Assembly: GCF_037023735.1 (NCBI RefSeq)
Contig: NZ_CP146069.1
Coordinates: forward strand, 2,335,501 to 2,399,500
Direction of reading: 5' to 3'
From: Roseovarius sp. S88
GTDB lineage: Bacteria > Pseudomonadota > Alphaproteobacteria > Rhodobacterales > Rhodobacteraceae
Length of the DNA stretch: 64,000 nt
The position numbers and the translations under genes were made by a program. Below are positions 8,569 through 18,016 of this stretch, piece by piece; position 1 is the stretch's first letter; the number at the start of each line of letters is the position of its first letter. The notes beneath the pieces are model-generated. The model ran no database searches. It saw only the letters and a list, made by a program, of their open reading frames with translations, and had not been told where the DNA came from.

Positions 8569-9717
8569 ATGAGTTTTCGCTTACACCGCGTGGGCACGCT
8601 GACCGGATGCGCAGCATTGATGGTTTTGACAGCATGTTCTGACCTGGACTTCGATCTGCGTGGCGGCGCATCGAGCACTGCATCAGCCGCGCGCCAGGCA
8701 AACACGGACCGGCCCGCGCCTGACACCCGCGGGATCATTTCCTACCCCAGCTATCAGGTGGCCGTCGCCCAGCGCGGCGACACCCTGCGCACAGTGTCGC
8801 AACGCATAGGCGTCGATGTGAACGCCTTGGCCAGCTACAACGGCATAGATCCCGACGCGCCCTTGCGCCAGAATGAGATCATCGCCCTGCCCACCCGTGT
8901 CGCAGAACCCGAAGGGGGCCCGATCACGGCCAGCGGCGTGGATATCACCACGCTGGCCGGATCCGCAATTGATGCAGCTGATGGTGCAAACCCAAGGCCC
9001 GGCACTCTGACCCCGGCAGGACCCGGTGTTGAGCCGATCCGCCATCAGGTCCAGCGCGGTGAGACGGCCTTTACCATTGCACGGCTTTACAATGTCTCGG
9101 TGCGCAGCCTTGCAGACTGGAACGGTCTTGGAGCCGATTTCGATGTGCGCGAAGGACAGTACCTTCTGATCCCAGTCGCCGTTGCCGACACCCGCACCGC
9201 CTCAGTTGAGGCCACACCGCTGCCCACCGAACCGCCCGGAGCTGGCACGCCAACACCCCTGCCCCCAAGCGCGTCTGAGCCGTTACCGGAACAAGACACC
9301 GCGCCCGCGTCGCAACCCGTCGCGCGCACCGCCGCGCCCGACCTGAGTGGTGAGACCAAGAAACGCGAAACGCGCATGGCCTTCCCGGTCAACGGCGACA
9401 TCATTCGAGAATATGCCAAAGGCAAGAATGACGGCATCGACATTGCAGCCCCTCCGGGCACACCGGTGCGCGCCGCTGCGGACGGCACCGTGGCCGCGAT
9501 CACCAAGGACACCAACGGTATCCCGATCATCGTGGTCAAACATGACGACAACCTGCTGACGGTCTATTCCAACGTGGTCAAAGTGAAGGTCGACAAGGAC
9601 GACCGTATCAAACGTGGTGAACAGTTGGCCGAGATCAGAGCTGACGGCGCAGCGGCTGTGCATTTCGAAGTGCGCAAAGGCTTTGACAGCGTGGATCCAA
9701 TCCCGTTTTTGCAGTGA
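8569..9717 (+). CDS. nlpD: LysM/M23 lipoprotein, NlpD-like
   Basis: A 382-residue envelope lipoprotein. A short signal ends in the lipobox LTAC near residue 21. Two LysM peptidoglycan-binding domains follow (YQVAVAQRGDTLRTVSQRIG and HQVQRGETAFTIARLYN), then a Pro/Thr-rich linker and an M23 domain. In the M23 domain the first metal-binding His is replaced (KNDGID in place of HxGxD) while the later HFEVRKG is present. This points to a non-catalytic amidase activator like NlpD or EnvC. The ATG at 8569 fits the signal peptide. It is third in the surE-pcm-nlpD cluster. Confidence 0.88.
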   Translation: MSFRLHRVGTLTGCAALMVLTACSDLDFDLRGGASSTASAARQANTDRPAPDTRGIISYPSYQVAVAQRGDTLRTVSQRIGVDVNALASYNGIDPDAPLRQNEIIALPTRVAEPEGGPITASGVDITTLAGSAIDAADGANPRPGTLTPAGPGVEPIRHQVQRGETAFTIARLYNVSVRSLADWNGLGADFDVREGQYLLIPVAVADTRTASVEATPLPTEPPGAGTPTPLPPSASEPLPEQDTAPASQPVARTAAPDLSGETKKRETRMAFPVNGDIIREYAKGKNDGIDIAAPPGTPVRAAADGTVAAITKDTNGIPIIVVKHDDNLLTVYSNVVKVKVDKDDRIKRGEQLAEIRADGAAAVHFEVRKGFDSVDPIPFLQ

Positions 9718-9754
9718 TGGAGCGAAGGCGCCGGAAACTTTGAAAGTTCCAGGT

Positions 9755-9777
9755 CCGATGTCTTGTCAAGACATCGG
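9755..9777. repeat. Near-perfect palindrome downstream of nlpD
   Basis: CCGATGTCTTG at 9755-9765 is repeated inverted at 9767-9777 with a single T between. It lies 37 bases after the nlpD stop. No T-run follows on the plus strand, so it may be a weak terminator, an mRNA-end hairpin or a protein-binding site. It is about 160 bases beyond the end of the convergent luxR-type gene. Confidence 0.6.
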
Positions 9778-9939
9778 TTCATGAGGCGGGTTGAAAACAA
9801 GTCGATGTCTGCTGTGCGGACGGAGCCGTCGTTGATCTTTGCTCCGCCAATGTCGGCTAATGAGCGCAGCGTTCAAATGTGTTGGTAGACGACTGATACG
9901 TCTCAACCCAATGTCGCTTCGATTTTGCTCACCGCATCT

Positions 9940-10818
9940 TTAATTGTATTGGGCAGCGTCAAGTTCCGCCGAACGCGTTAAATCTTCTCGTTCAGGCCAC
10001 GCTGCGGACTCAGATGAACAATTCAGTTTGTGCAGTAGCTCAATCTGACTGGACGCGCCTGTCTTCGAGAAGATGGAACTCAAATGCGACCGCACGGTCG
10101 CCGGACCGATAGACAAGTTTTCGGCAATAACATTCACTGTCATGCCCTCGCGCAACAGTGTACAGACGCGGAATTCGCTCCTGCTGAGCTTGGCCGGGTT
10201 TTCTACGTCCAGAAGTGGGAGCCCGTCGTCCCGTCGCGACCGGACGCAAGACGGCATGCCATTTTGGACAATTTTCTTTGTTATGAGCCCGGGAGACCGG
10301 CGTTCCCAGCAACTTGCGAACGTGCCAAGCAGGTTTGTCAGCAGGTCCAGATCATACTGCTTGGGCTGATGTCTGTAGTGGAGTTCAAGACAGTCCAGAT
10401 GACTCCCCTTCACCTCCAAAGGACAGACAACAACTTCGAAGAGATCGACAGGCATAGTTCGATGGCTAGAAGGCAGCACATCGGACGGCATAAAGCCAAC
10501 GTCAGACCATTTCCAGATCGATCCGGCCTTGGCGGACGTCATGCAGTCACGCAAGACATGTTCTGCATGAGAATTCGGCTGTGTCCCCCAAAGCTTGCCC
10601 GATTGCGCATCGCAACGCGCGATATACTTGATTTGGTCATCATTCGATCTTCTGCGAGAGATCACAGCGGCGTCGGCTTTTACTGAAACCATCAGCCTGT
10701 GCAAGGCTTGATGAAGCTTACCATTGTCGCTCAGGGCGCAGGTCCAATCCATAACAAGATCGAGCCCTTCCCTCACATTTCGACGATCTGAAAAATTAAC
10801 GGTCAAAACACACACCAC
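9940..10818 (-). CDS. LuxR-type HTH transcriptional regulator
   Basis: A 292-residue regulator with a C-terminal LuxR/FixJ helix-turn-helix around residues 215-270 (LSRSEFRVCTLLREGMTVNV, then ATVRSHLSSIFSKTG). The N-terminal 200 residues have no recognisable receiver motif or acyl-homoserine-lactone signature; a GAF-like sensor fold is possible but not shown. It points away from the flp pilin gene across a 570-base gap, so it is a candidate regulator of the Tad locus by position only. Confidence 0.8.
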   Translation of the reverse strand: MVCVLTVNFSDRRNVREGLDLVMDWTCALSDNGKLHQALHRLMVSVKADAAVISRRRSNDDQIKYIARCDAQSGKLWGTQPNSHAEHVLRDCMTSAKAGSIWKWSDVGFMPSDVLPSSHRTMPVDLFEVVVCPLEVKGSHLDCLELHYRHQPKQYDLDLLTNLLGTFASCWERRSPGLITKKIVQNGMPSCVRSRRDDGLPLLDVENPAKLSRSEFRVCTLLREGMTVNVIAENLSIGPATVRSHLSSIFSKTGASSQIELLHKLNCSSESAAWPEREDLTRSAELDAAQYN

Positions 10819-11390
10819 AACCCAGACTATAAAACCAGAAAGCTACCGAAACATGGAACTTTCATCCTCAAGTCCTACGCCAGAAACCTCTGATCTGGCA
10901 ATAATTCGGGCCAAAATGTGGCGCCAGCACGGCCTTGGATGCCGTTCTTTGTGGAAATATGGACAACTTACAGCGTGACGAAGGTTTGAAATTAACAGAG
11001 TTTAAGAGATTGTTTTAATGCACTTTAAATCTAATCCTATAAGCCAAACGTCGTTGAACTCAGGATTAGCCTTCGTGAAGGCTGTGGATAACTCCTCATA
11101 AAAGCCACAATTCCGTCGCTACGAAGCCATTGTTTCTGAATGTTTCAGAGCACGTGTCCAATTGTTGATTCGTTTTATGGTTTTGCCAGCCCAAAACTGT
11201 CTGAAAAATTCGTTAACTGGCAGCTAATGCACAGCGAGACACAACCTAGGCGGGAATTTTTACAGCAGGTGGTGGATGCGTTTCGCCCCATGGCTCTCCT
11301 AATCTGATTGTCGAGCTCAGGCAGCGATTTGTCGGGCTTGCGCCCTGAAATCTCTGGGGTGCGTACTTTTCACTTCCGAATGGGGGAAAC
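10819..11390. other. Long intergenic region between the luxR-type gene and flp
   Basis: These 572 bases hold no supported gene. The region is more A/T-rich than its neighbours around 10980-11240 and must contain the divergent promoters for the regulator and the pilin gene. A TTAA-N6-TTAA pair occurs near 10994. GGGGGA at 11383-11388 is the flp ribosome site. I could not assign -35 and -10 boxes with confidence. Confidence 0.6.
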
Positions 11391-11564
11391 ATGACTAAGC
11401 TTTTTAAAAAATTCGCACGTGACGAAGAAGGTGCGGCAATTGTCGAATACGGCCTTGCACTTTTGGTAGTTGCTTCAATCGCGGTTGGTGCATTTGGCGC
11501 GTTGGGGACAACGACTAATACAAACGTTGGCACCGCTTGTGCAGCAGTTGGCGCCGCCTGTTAA
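11391..11564 (+). CDS. flp: Flp/Fap-type pilin
   Basis: Major pilin subunit of a Tad (Flp) pilus, 57 residues. It has the class IVb prepilin pattern: a basic leader (MTKLFKKFARDEEG), cleavage expected after Gly14, then AAIVEY with the conserved Glu-Tyr, and a hydrophobic helix (GLALLVVASIAVGAFGAL). The tail ends with two Cys (TACAAVGAAC). The ATG follows GGGGGAAAC. It is the first gene of the Tad locus; a hairpin separates it from cpaB. Confidence 0.9.
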   Translation: MTKLFKKFARDEEGAAIVEYGLALLVVASIAVGAFGALGTTTNTNVGTACAAVGAAC

Positions 11565-11599
11565 GGCAGAGACCTAGATCTCTATCCATCTCAAAATCA

Positions 11600-11633
11600 T
11601 TTCTGCGCTGCCACATCTCAGGTGGCGCAGAAA
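11600..11633 (+). promoter_or_regulatory. Intercistronic hairpin between flp and cpaB
   Basis: TTTCTGCGC plus CCAC (11600-11614, with a 2-base bulge) pairs with GTGGCGCAGAAA (11622-11633) around a 7-base loop. No T-run follows. A stable stem just after a pilin gene commonly limits read-through or protects the pilin mRNA end, giving more pilin than machinery; that role here is inferred. Confidence 0.6.
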
Positions 11634-11705
11634 ACCCACCCTGGCCCCGGACACCCAATCAGCCAGAGGTTTGGAGTTTAGACATCGACCAATTTGGAGA
11701 AAGAC

Positions 11706-12683
11706 ATGCGGATCAAGCCAATTATCACGACCGTGTTTGGGATTGCGATTGCGGCAGGTTCCGTGTTCGTGGCCAACAACCACTTGCTTGCCACTAACGA
11801 CGCATCGACGTCAGCCAGCCAATCCGAGCTTGTCGAAATCTACTTGGCGCGCTCTGAAATTGCGTTTGGACAAACAATTGAACGCCATCTCGTCACCGTA
11901 CATGCCTGGCCTCGAGACGCACTTCCACCCGGAGCGTTTTCGGATCTGTCCCTGCTTGTCCCGGACAATCCAGAACAGCTGCGCCGCGCCAAGGGCCGGT
12001 TCTATCCCGGTGAAGTCGTGATCGCTTCGAAGGTCTCGAATTTTGGAGAAAAAGTAACTCTGGTTCAAAAGCTCGGTGAAAACACCCGTGCGATGGCGAT
12101 CAAGGTGGACGCGGTCACCGCGGTAGGCGGTTTTGTTACGCCTGGCGACTATGTGGATATCGTTTTAACCCAAGGGCGTCAGCTTGAACTGAGCGCGGTC
12201 ACGATCCTGCAGAAGATTCGTGTGATTGGTGTAGACCAACAATCCGAAGAATTGAACGAACAGCCCGAAGTCGCGCGCACCATCACGGTCGAGGTGACGC
12301 CAGAACAGGGGCAGCGCCTTGCTTTGGCGCAAAAGGCCGGAACGCTGAGCCTGACGCTTCGGACCTTGGAGGGCGTCGAGGACAAACCGCTTGAAATGGT
12401 GCGTTTGCGCGATCTGCTGCAAGAGGAAAGCCCGGTTGAAAAAAGTGAGATTCAACCAACCGTTAAGGTCCGGCGTGGAACGGATTCCGAAATCGTCATT
12501 ATCAAACGCAGTGTGCCGATCAGCAAACCAGCCGTCGAACAGCCGGCATCAGAGTCTTCGAATGAGGGTGACACGCTCTCTGACCCTGCGCGTCCGGTGG
12601 AGTCGAGCCAAACGCAAACCGAGCCGTCCGACGACGCAGCCAATGTTGCCACCGTGCTGACAAGCGACATCCAGACACAGTGA
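11706..12683 (+). CDS. cpaB: Flp pilus assembly protein CpaB/RcpC
   Basis: Periplasmic Tad assembly protein of 325 residues. One N-terminal membrane helix (IITTVFGIAIAAGSVFVANN) precedes a SAF-like domain (EIAFGQTIERHLVTVHAWPR) and the RcpC region with GGFVTPGDYVDIVLTQ. The C-terminal 80 residues are acidic, low in complexity and probably disordered. The ATG at 11706 is preceded by GGAG. CpaB normally works with the outer-membrane secretin CpaC/RcpA, which would usually come next but is missing here. Confidence 0.92.
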   Translation: MRIKPIITTVFGIAIAAGSVFVANNHLLATNDASTSASQSELVEIYLARSEIAFGQTIERHLVTVHAWPRDALPPGAFSDLSLLVPDNPEQLRRAKGRFYPGEVVIASKVSNFGEKVTLVQKLGENTRAMAIKVDAVTAVGGFVTPGDYVDIVLTQGRQLELSAVTILQKIRVIGVDQQSEELNEQPEVARTITVEVTPEQGQRLALAQKAGTLSLTLRTLEGVEDKPLEMVRLRDLLQEESPVEKSEIQPTVKVRRGTDSEIVIIKRSVPISKPAVEQPASESSNEGDTLSDPARPVESSQTQTEPSDDAANVATVLTSDIQTQ

Positions 12684-12695
12684 GGCCTTTGACGT

Positions 12696-14249
12696 ATGAA
12701 ACTGCAACGAACCATATCAGAATTTGCCAAGGATGAGTCCGGTACGGTTGCCATCTTGTGGGGCACGTCGCTGGTAGCCTTCCTGGGGTTTCTTGCAATC
12801 ACACTTGATGTCGGTCGTTTGCAAGCTACCCATGTCGAGCTGCAATCCTTTGCCGACAACGTCGCGCTGGCGGCAGCAGGTGAACTTGACGGCCGGAACG
12901 ATGCCATCACGCGGGCGACCAATGCTGCGGCCAATTTGATCAGCGACAGTCAGACCTTTGCCAATGGATCAACAACGCTTTCTGGTGCCGCAGATTACAC
13001 TTTGACATTTCACTCCGCGTTGCCCGCGTCTGATCTGACGCCTCTTGGTGGTGACGTCACCACAAATCCGAACCGGGCGAAATTCGTCGAAGTTGTGCTG
13101 ACACCCAAGTCTCTGAGCATGAGCCTTGCTTCCGGTCTTGATCGGCTATTGGGCGGGAACGGTTTTAACGCGGCATCTGTATCCGCCGAAGCAGTCGCCG
13201 GGTTTACGCAAGCGGCATGCGATATCTCACCATTGATGTTCTGCCTGCCGCCGAACTGGGAAACGACGCTTGGGGTGGGTGACCAAATTCTCCTCCGCAG
13301 CGGTGGCAATGGTGCGGCCTGGGGGCCCGGTAACTTTGGCTTTATCGACCTTGCGTCTTTTGAGGACACATCCGGCGTATGCGCGGACGAAGGCGGCAAC
13401 AAACTGGCCTGCCTGATTGCGGCTCAGAGCAGTATCACGCAATGCGTTCTGACCAACGGCTTGACCACGGAACCGGGCCAAAAGGTCGGCATCACCAATG
13501 CGGCCTTTAATGTCCGGTTCGACATGTACCGCGCGGTGCTGAACGGTGAAAGAAACAATCCGGATTTTGCGCCAGCGCCAAATGTGATCAAGGGGATCAA
13601 AAAGAAAGGTGGCGGATCGTGCATTCAGGGGAATGAAGAACTGACCGGTGATACTGCCGCCTTGGGGCGTGACACGTGCATCACCAACGGCACGTGCGGC
13701 GGCAACAACCGCTTTGGCGATGGCGTCTGGGATCGGGCCGGATACCTGAACACGAACCACGACCTTGCAGATGGTGTGGCCGATGGCGCAGGCAGTGATG
13801 CGCATCTTCCACCGCTGTCGGGCACCAACACACAGTACTCCGGCACCCGGTTTGGCATGTATCTGCGCGAAATCGCCTACGGGAATTCCAACCCCTACTC
13901 GCCGCCGAATGCAGATTCGATCCTGGATCCGACCCTGTCGGAAACCGGGCGGCCGATGTGCTCCAACAACATGTCCACCGATCCGGCGCGTCGCGTCGTG
14001 ACTGCGGCTGGCATCGACTGCGCGCAAAACCCTGTTTCCGGCTCAACTTCGGGCGTTCCCGTCACCCGGTTCGTGTCGGTGTTCCTGACCGAACCTGTTG
14101 GGGATGATGGTGGCTCTCCCCCAGCTTTGACATCCACGGCGAAGTTGTCGGCTTCCCGGATGTCGTGGGCGCAGGCGGCGGTGCAAATGGGTTCGGCGGG
14201 ATTTTCCGCGATGTCGTGCAGCTCTACAGGTAAGGAACGCAGTCTGTGA
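12696..14249 (+). CDS. TadG-like pilus protein, frameshifted at its end
   Basis: Tad-locus protein with a short cytoplasmic lead and one helix (GTVAILWGTSLVAFLGFLAI), followed by a large Cys-containing extracytoplasmic part. It resembles TadG-like minor pilus components. The open frame runs to 14249, but from the C5 run at 14118-14122 the downstream sequence continues the protein in another frame (FDIHGEVVGFPDVVG to FRDVVQLYR) and stops at 14233. One extra C gives 512 residues and leaves a clean AAGGA ribosome site before the next gene. The last 43 or so residues of the unshifted frame look random. Confidence 0.8.
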   Translation: MKLQRTISEFAKDESGTVAILWGTSLVAFLGFLAITLDVGRLQATHVELQSFADNVALAAAGELDGRNDAITRATNAAANLISDSQTFANGSTTLSGAADYTLTFHSALPASDLTPLGGDVTTNPNRAKFVEVVLTPKSLSMSLASGLDRLLGGNGFNAASVSAEAVAGFTQAACDISPLMFCLPPNWETTLGVGDQILLRSGGNGAAWGPGNFGFIDLASFEDTSGVCADEGGNKLACLIAAQSSITQCVLTNGLTTEPGQKVGITNAAFNVRFDMYRAVLNGERNNPDFAPAPNVIKGIKKKGGGSCIQGNEELTGDTAALGRDTCITNGTCGGNNRFGDGVWDRAGYLNTNHDLADGVADGAGSDAHLPPLSGTNTQYSGTRFGMYLREIAYGNSNPYSPPNADSILDPTLSETGRPMCSNNMSTDPARRVVTAAGIDCAQNPVSGSTSGVPVTRFVSVFLTEPVGDDGGSPPALTSTAKLSASRMSWAQAAVQMGSAGFSAMSCSSTGKERSL

Positions 14250-14743
14250 ATTGGCCAAAGCTCATATCACCCAAGACCTTCGCGAAAGACGACCGCGGAG
14301 CGATTGTGGTGGAGTTTGGTATTGTTATGCCGGTGATGATTTTGTTGCTGGCTCTGACAGTCGAGTCCGCTCGCCTCATGTGGTCCTATCAATCAGTCAT
14401 CTCAGGTGTGCGGGACGCAGGACGCTACCTCGCGCGTGTGACACCAGCAGATATCTGCGTCTCAGGTGGCAGCGTGGCCGGACTGACCACGACACTGAAA
14501 GACATTGTCGAGCAGGATATTGGCGGCAACGCCCTGTTTCCAGCAAACGTCACGGTCAATTCTGTCACGCCCAGCTTTTCATGTGTCGCGGGAACCTACC
14601 GCGTAAGCCCGGCCCCAGTTGGACAGGTCAGCGCCAATGTCACAATCCAATTTCCGATGGGTAATGTCCTGGCCCTGTTCGGAAACGGAATTTCCTCGGT
14701 GACAACAGATGTTGCCGACGCGTCGCGGATTTTCGGACAATGA
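14246..14743 (+). CDS. TadE-like minor pilin
   Basis: A 165-residue pseudopilin-like protein of the TadE family. A basic lead (SPKTFAKDDRG) is followed by AIVVEFGIVMPVMILLLALT, which has the Glu of the prepilin cleavage pattern. The extracytoplasmic part contains two Cys (DICVSGG and SFSCVAG) that may form a disulfide. The GTG start at 14246 has AAGGA 9 bases upstream. Its stop overlaps the next start (ATGA). Confidence 0.85.
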   Translation: MNWPKLISPKTFAKDDRGAIVVEFGIVMPVMILLLALTVESARLMWSYQSVISGVRDAGRYLARVTPADICVSGGSVAGLTTTLKDIVEQDIGGNALFPANVTVNSVTPSFSCVAGTYRVSPAPVGQVSANVTIQFPMGNVLALFGNGISSVTTDVADASRIFGQ

Positions 14744-15387
14744 GAGTTGCTTGGCATATCATCGCTCCAGCCACGCGCCGGGTCAGCATGTTCCGCGAGG
14801 ATCAATCGGGCGGCGTACTGGTGGAATTTGCGCTCGTTGTCTCGCTGTTTCTGTTTCTTTTCGCGGCCCTGCTGGACTACGGACGCCTGTCCTATAGCGG
14901 TGTCACAGCACAAAACGCCTCACAGTTGGCGGCCCGTATTGCTGCTGTGCGTCCCCCGGCCTGTGCAGGGCTGCCCTTGACGCATCAGCGTGGTACATCG
15001 ACCGCGAACCTGCGGTTTGGCACCTCCTGCAGCGCAGCTGCCGGGGTATGCGCAAGCGTTCCAACCATTTCATGCACGGGCAGCGCCGCCAATCCGACTG
15101 CGGCCGAAATCTGGGGACGCGTCAGCCCGCTCTTACCCGTGGGGACGACGATAGATGCCCTTCAATTCACCTACACGTTTGATCCGAATATCGGGTTTCT
15201 CGGCGGTCCCTATTCGCCGATGTTAACCGTCGATCTGGCGCTGGATGATTTTCAGTTCGCCTCACCACTCGCCGCCCTCGCCAATGCCGCGGGTGCAACC
15301 AACAGCGAGATTGGATCAGCCGCCACCTATTCAAGTTTCAGTGTCTCAATGCCCGCAGAAGACCTTGCCACAGGAGAATCTCGCTAA
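14740..15387 (+). CDS. TadE-like minor pilin, second
   Basis: A 215-residue second TadE-family protein. After a 30-residue basic lead, SGGVLVEFALVVSLFLFLFA gives the Gly, Glu-Phe and hydrophobic helix typical of these pseudopilins. The periplasmic part has several Cys (PPACAGL, TSCSAAAGVCA, TISCTGS), suggesting disulfides. It overlaps both neighbours (ATGA before, TAATG after), so tadE, tadE and cpaE are probably translated as a coupled set. Confidence 0.85.
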   Translation: MRVAWHIIAPATRRVSMFREDQSGGVLVEFALVVSLFLFLFAALLDYGRLSYSGVTAQNASQLAARIAAVRPPACAGLPLTHQRGTSTANLRFGTSCSAAAGVCASVPTISCTGSAANPTAAEIWGRVSPLLPVGTTIDALQFTYTFDPNIGFLGGPYSPMLTVDLALDDFQFASPLAALANAAGATNSEIGSAATYSSFSVSMPAEDLATGESR

Positions 15388-16613
15388 TGGAGTTTGTGAG
15401 TACCCGACATTCGTCCCGCTCGTTCATGGTCATCTCGAAACGAGACGCGTTCATCGAAATCATGACCGAGGTTTTTCCTGAATCGGAGAACAACAAACTC
15501 GTCACTTCCGACGAGACATTGCAGGCCATGAATGGTCGCGCCGTAGAGCTCGCCTTTGAGCATGATGTCGTGATTATTGAGGCTGACCCGGACGATGAAC
15601 AGGAAACGCAGGCCATTCGCGACCTGCTCTCAAACCGGACCAACAAAACGGTGTTTCTCGCACTCACAGGAAGCGATGTCTCCATCGCGAAAGCGCGCAA
15701 GCTTCGCGCGGTTGGGATCGATGAAGTTCTTCCCCTGTCGATTGACGGCGAAGAGCTTAGATCCGTGGTGGATGAAAAAATCCGCGAACGCACGGCGGCG
15801 CAACCTGCATTTCACCAAAGCATTCCGGCTTTGGGGCACTTGATCCCGGTGGCACAAGCGCGCGGCGGGATCGGCGCCACAACTGTTGCTGTAAACCTTG
15901 CCTGCGCGCTCGCAGGCAGGCCAGCAGGCTTTTTCGGCAAACGCGATGGCAGCCGTGTGGCGCTTCTGGATCTCGACCTTCAGTTTGGAAATGCAAACGT
16001 GTTTCTCGACATCGAAGACAATGGTGGCTTCCTGCAATTGATCGAGTCCGCAGAAGAGCCTGATGAACGTTTCGTGGTCTCCACCTTGCAGCAGCACCCA
16101 CTGAAAATCGACGTTCTGTGCGCCCCGCTACAATTGGTCCCACTTCAATCAATGCGTCAGGACCTGCTCGAAAAAATCCTTCAGGTTTTGCTCGCTCGTT
16201 ACGATTATGTGGTTGTCGACCTTCCGCGTGCGGTTGTCGATTGGGTCGAGCCCATTCTCAAGCAGGCCACCGAGCTTATTCTTGTCACGGACACAAGCGT
16301 GCCATGTGTGCGCCAGGCACGTCGTTTGATTGACCTCTACCGCGAAGAAAATGTCGGTCTGCCGGTCGAGATTGTGGTGAACCGTGAGCAGAAACCACTT
16401 TTCAAATCGGAACATCTTCGCGAAGCCGAAAAGGTGCTGGAGGCCAAGTTGACCCATTGGATCCCCGACAATGCAAAGATCGCGCGCAGTGCGACGGATC
16501 TGGGTCAACCCATCATGAACACCAAACCAAAATCGGACATCGGCAAAGCCATTGGCAAATTAGCGGGTGCCTTGATGGCTGATCAACAAAAAAGTCTTAA
16601 AAAACAAGCGTAA
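15387..16613 (+). CDS. cpaE: Pilus localisation ATPase CpaE/TadZ
   Basis: ParA/MinD-type protein of 408 residues that in other Tad systems places the pilus machine at the cell pole. Residues 1-140 resemble a receiver-like domain, followed by the ATPase domain. Its deviant Walker A (ARGGIGATTVAVN, near residue 158) lacks the Lys pair of ParA proteins, a known variation in alphaproteobacterial CpaE. The Walker B-like RVALLDLDLQFGN is present. The start overlaps the preceding stop (TAATG). Confidence 0.9.
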   Translation: MEFVSTRHSSRSFMVISKRDAFIEIMTEVFPESENNKLVTSDETLQAMNGRAVELAFEHDVVIIEADPDDEQETQAIRDLLSNRTNKTVFLALTGSDVSIAKARKLRAVGIDEVLPLSIDGEELRSVVDEKIRERTAAQPAFHQSIPALGHLIPVAQARGGIGATTVAVNLACALAGRPAGFFGKRDGSRVALLDLDLQFGNANVFLDIEDNGGFLQLIESAEEPDERFVVSTLQQHPLKIDVLCAPLQLVPLQSMRQDLLEKILQVLLARYDYVVVDLPRAVVDWVEPILKQATELILVTDTSVPCVRQARRLIDLYREENVGLPVEIVVNREQKPLFKSEHLREAEKVLEAKLTHWIPDNAKIARSATDLGQPIMNTKPKSDIGKAIGKLAGALMADQQKSLKKQA

Positions 16614-16624
16614 GGGGGACGGAC

Positions 16625-18004
16625 GTGTTTAAGGAATATAGATCGCGCCGCGCAGATCAGAAATCAAACGTGCTCCCTCTGGACCGCGCCATCGAAACCC
16701 CGGTGCCAGTACAGGCGCAGCATGAGACCATAGACGAGGACCTGCAGGCGCATTTGGAGCTTAAAAACCGTTTGCACGGAGAGCTTCTGGATCGGATGAA
16801 TCTCTCCTTGATCGACAAGGTCGAGCGCTCAGAGCTCAAACGCCAAATCGCATCGCTGGTCAGTGGGCTGGTTGAGGCCGAAGGCGTTTACATGCGGTCG
16901 GATTCTTTCGCAGACTTGGTTGACGAACTCATTCATGAATTCATGGGGCTGGGACCGCTGGAGCCACTGCTGGAAGACCCCACAATCAACGATATTCTCG
17001 TGAACTCCTATGACCAGGTCTATGTCGAACGGTTTGGCTTGCTCGAAAAATCCAAGGTGCGCTTTCGTGATGAACGCCATTTACTGCGTATCATCGACAA
17101 GATTGTCACCAAGGTGGGCCGCCGCATTGACGAGTCGCAACCCTGGGTCGACGCGCGCCTCGAAGACGGCAGCCGGGTCAACGCGATCATCCGGCCCTGT
17201 TCGGTGGATGGACCTGCGCTTTCCATTCGGAAATTTGCCCGCAATCCACTCACCATCCAACGGCTTGTGGAGCAGGAAAGCCTGAATGATCAGGCGGCCA
17301 AGCTTTTGGAGGCTCTGGTGGAGGCGCGCCTGAACATATTAATCTCGGGCGGCACTGGTACTGGTAAGACCACGATGCTCAACGCGGTATCATCCTTTAT
17401 CGATGACACGCAGCGCATTGTCACAATCGAAGACGCCGCAGAACTTCAGCTTCAACAAGAGCACGTGGTCCGGCTGGAAACCAGACCGGCCAATTCCGAG
17501 GGCACCGGTGTCATCACGCAACGCGACCTGGTGCGCAACGCGCTACGCATGCGACCTGATCGCATCATTGTAGGTGAGGTGCGCGGCGCAGAGTGCTTTG
17601 ACATGCTTCAAGCCATGAACACAGGTCACGAAGGATCAATGACAACCATTCACGCCAATTCGTCGCGTGATGCTCTGGGGCGTGTCGAACAGATGGTCAC
17701 GATGCTGGGCGCGGACCTGCCGATCAAAACCATCCGGTCGCAGATCGCCTCTGCCATTCACATCGTCGTTCAGCTCAGCCGCCTCAGCGATGGCAGCCGC
17801 CGCGTGGTCAGCGTTTCAGAAATCACCGGCATGGAAGAAGACACCATCACGATGCAAGACATTTTTGTCTACAAACGTCGCGGCAAATCAGAAACCGGCC
17901 AAATCCTGGGTGAATTTTTGCCAACCGGCATTCGACCCAAATGCGCCGATCAACTGATCGCGTCTGGGATCGACATTGACAATCAGATGTTTGCCCGTCG
18001 TTAG
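16625..18004 (+). CDS. cpaF: Pilus assembly ATPase CpaF/TadA
   Basis: Secretion ATPase of the VirB11/TadA type that powers pilus extension, 459 residues. Motifs seen are the N-terminal [11 protein letters not shown] region, Walker [13 protein letters not shown] near residue 240-250, the Asp box [12 protein letters not shown], Walker [14 protein letters not shown] and the His box [10 protein letters not shown]. It begins at a GTG preceded by AAGGGGGACG. It lies 11 bases after cpaE and 12 before tadB. Confidence 0.95.
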   Translation: MFKEYRSRRADQKSNVLPLDRAIETPVPVQAQHETIDEDLQAHLELKNRLHGELLDRMNLSLIDKVERSELKRQIASLVSGLVEAEGVYMRSDSFADLVDELIHEFMGLGPLEPLLEDPTINDILVNSYDQVYVERFGLLEKSKVRFRDERHLLRIIDKIVTKVGRRIDESQPWVDARLEDGSRVNAIIRPCSVDGPALSIRKFARNPLTIQRLVEQESLNDQAAKLLEALVEARLNILISGGTGTGKTTMLNAVSSFIDDTQRIVTIEDAAELQLQQEHVVRLETRPANSEGTGVITQRDLVRNALRMRPDRIIVGEVRGAECFDMLQAMNTGHEGSMTTIHANSSRDALGRVEQMVTMLGADLPIKTIRSQIASAIHIVVQLSRLSDGSRRVVSVSEITGMEEDTITMQDIFVYKRRGKSETGQILGEFLPTGIRPKCADQLIASGIDIDNQMFARR

Positions 18005-18016
18005 GAGGCCCTGCGT

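Noticed and set aside
7616..8701. 361-codon minus-strand open frame over surE, pcm and nlpD
   Set aside because: Antisense to three recognised genes; no motifs.
10724..10978. Plus-strand open frame of 84 codons over the luxR-type start
   Set aside because: It overlaps the regulator gene and has no ribosome site or family resemblance.
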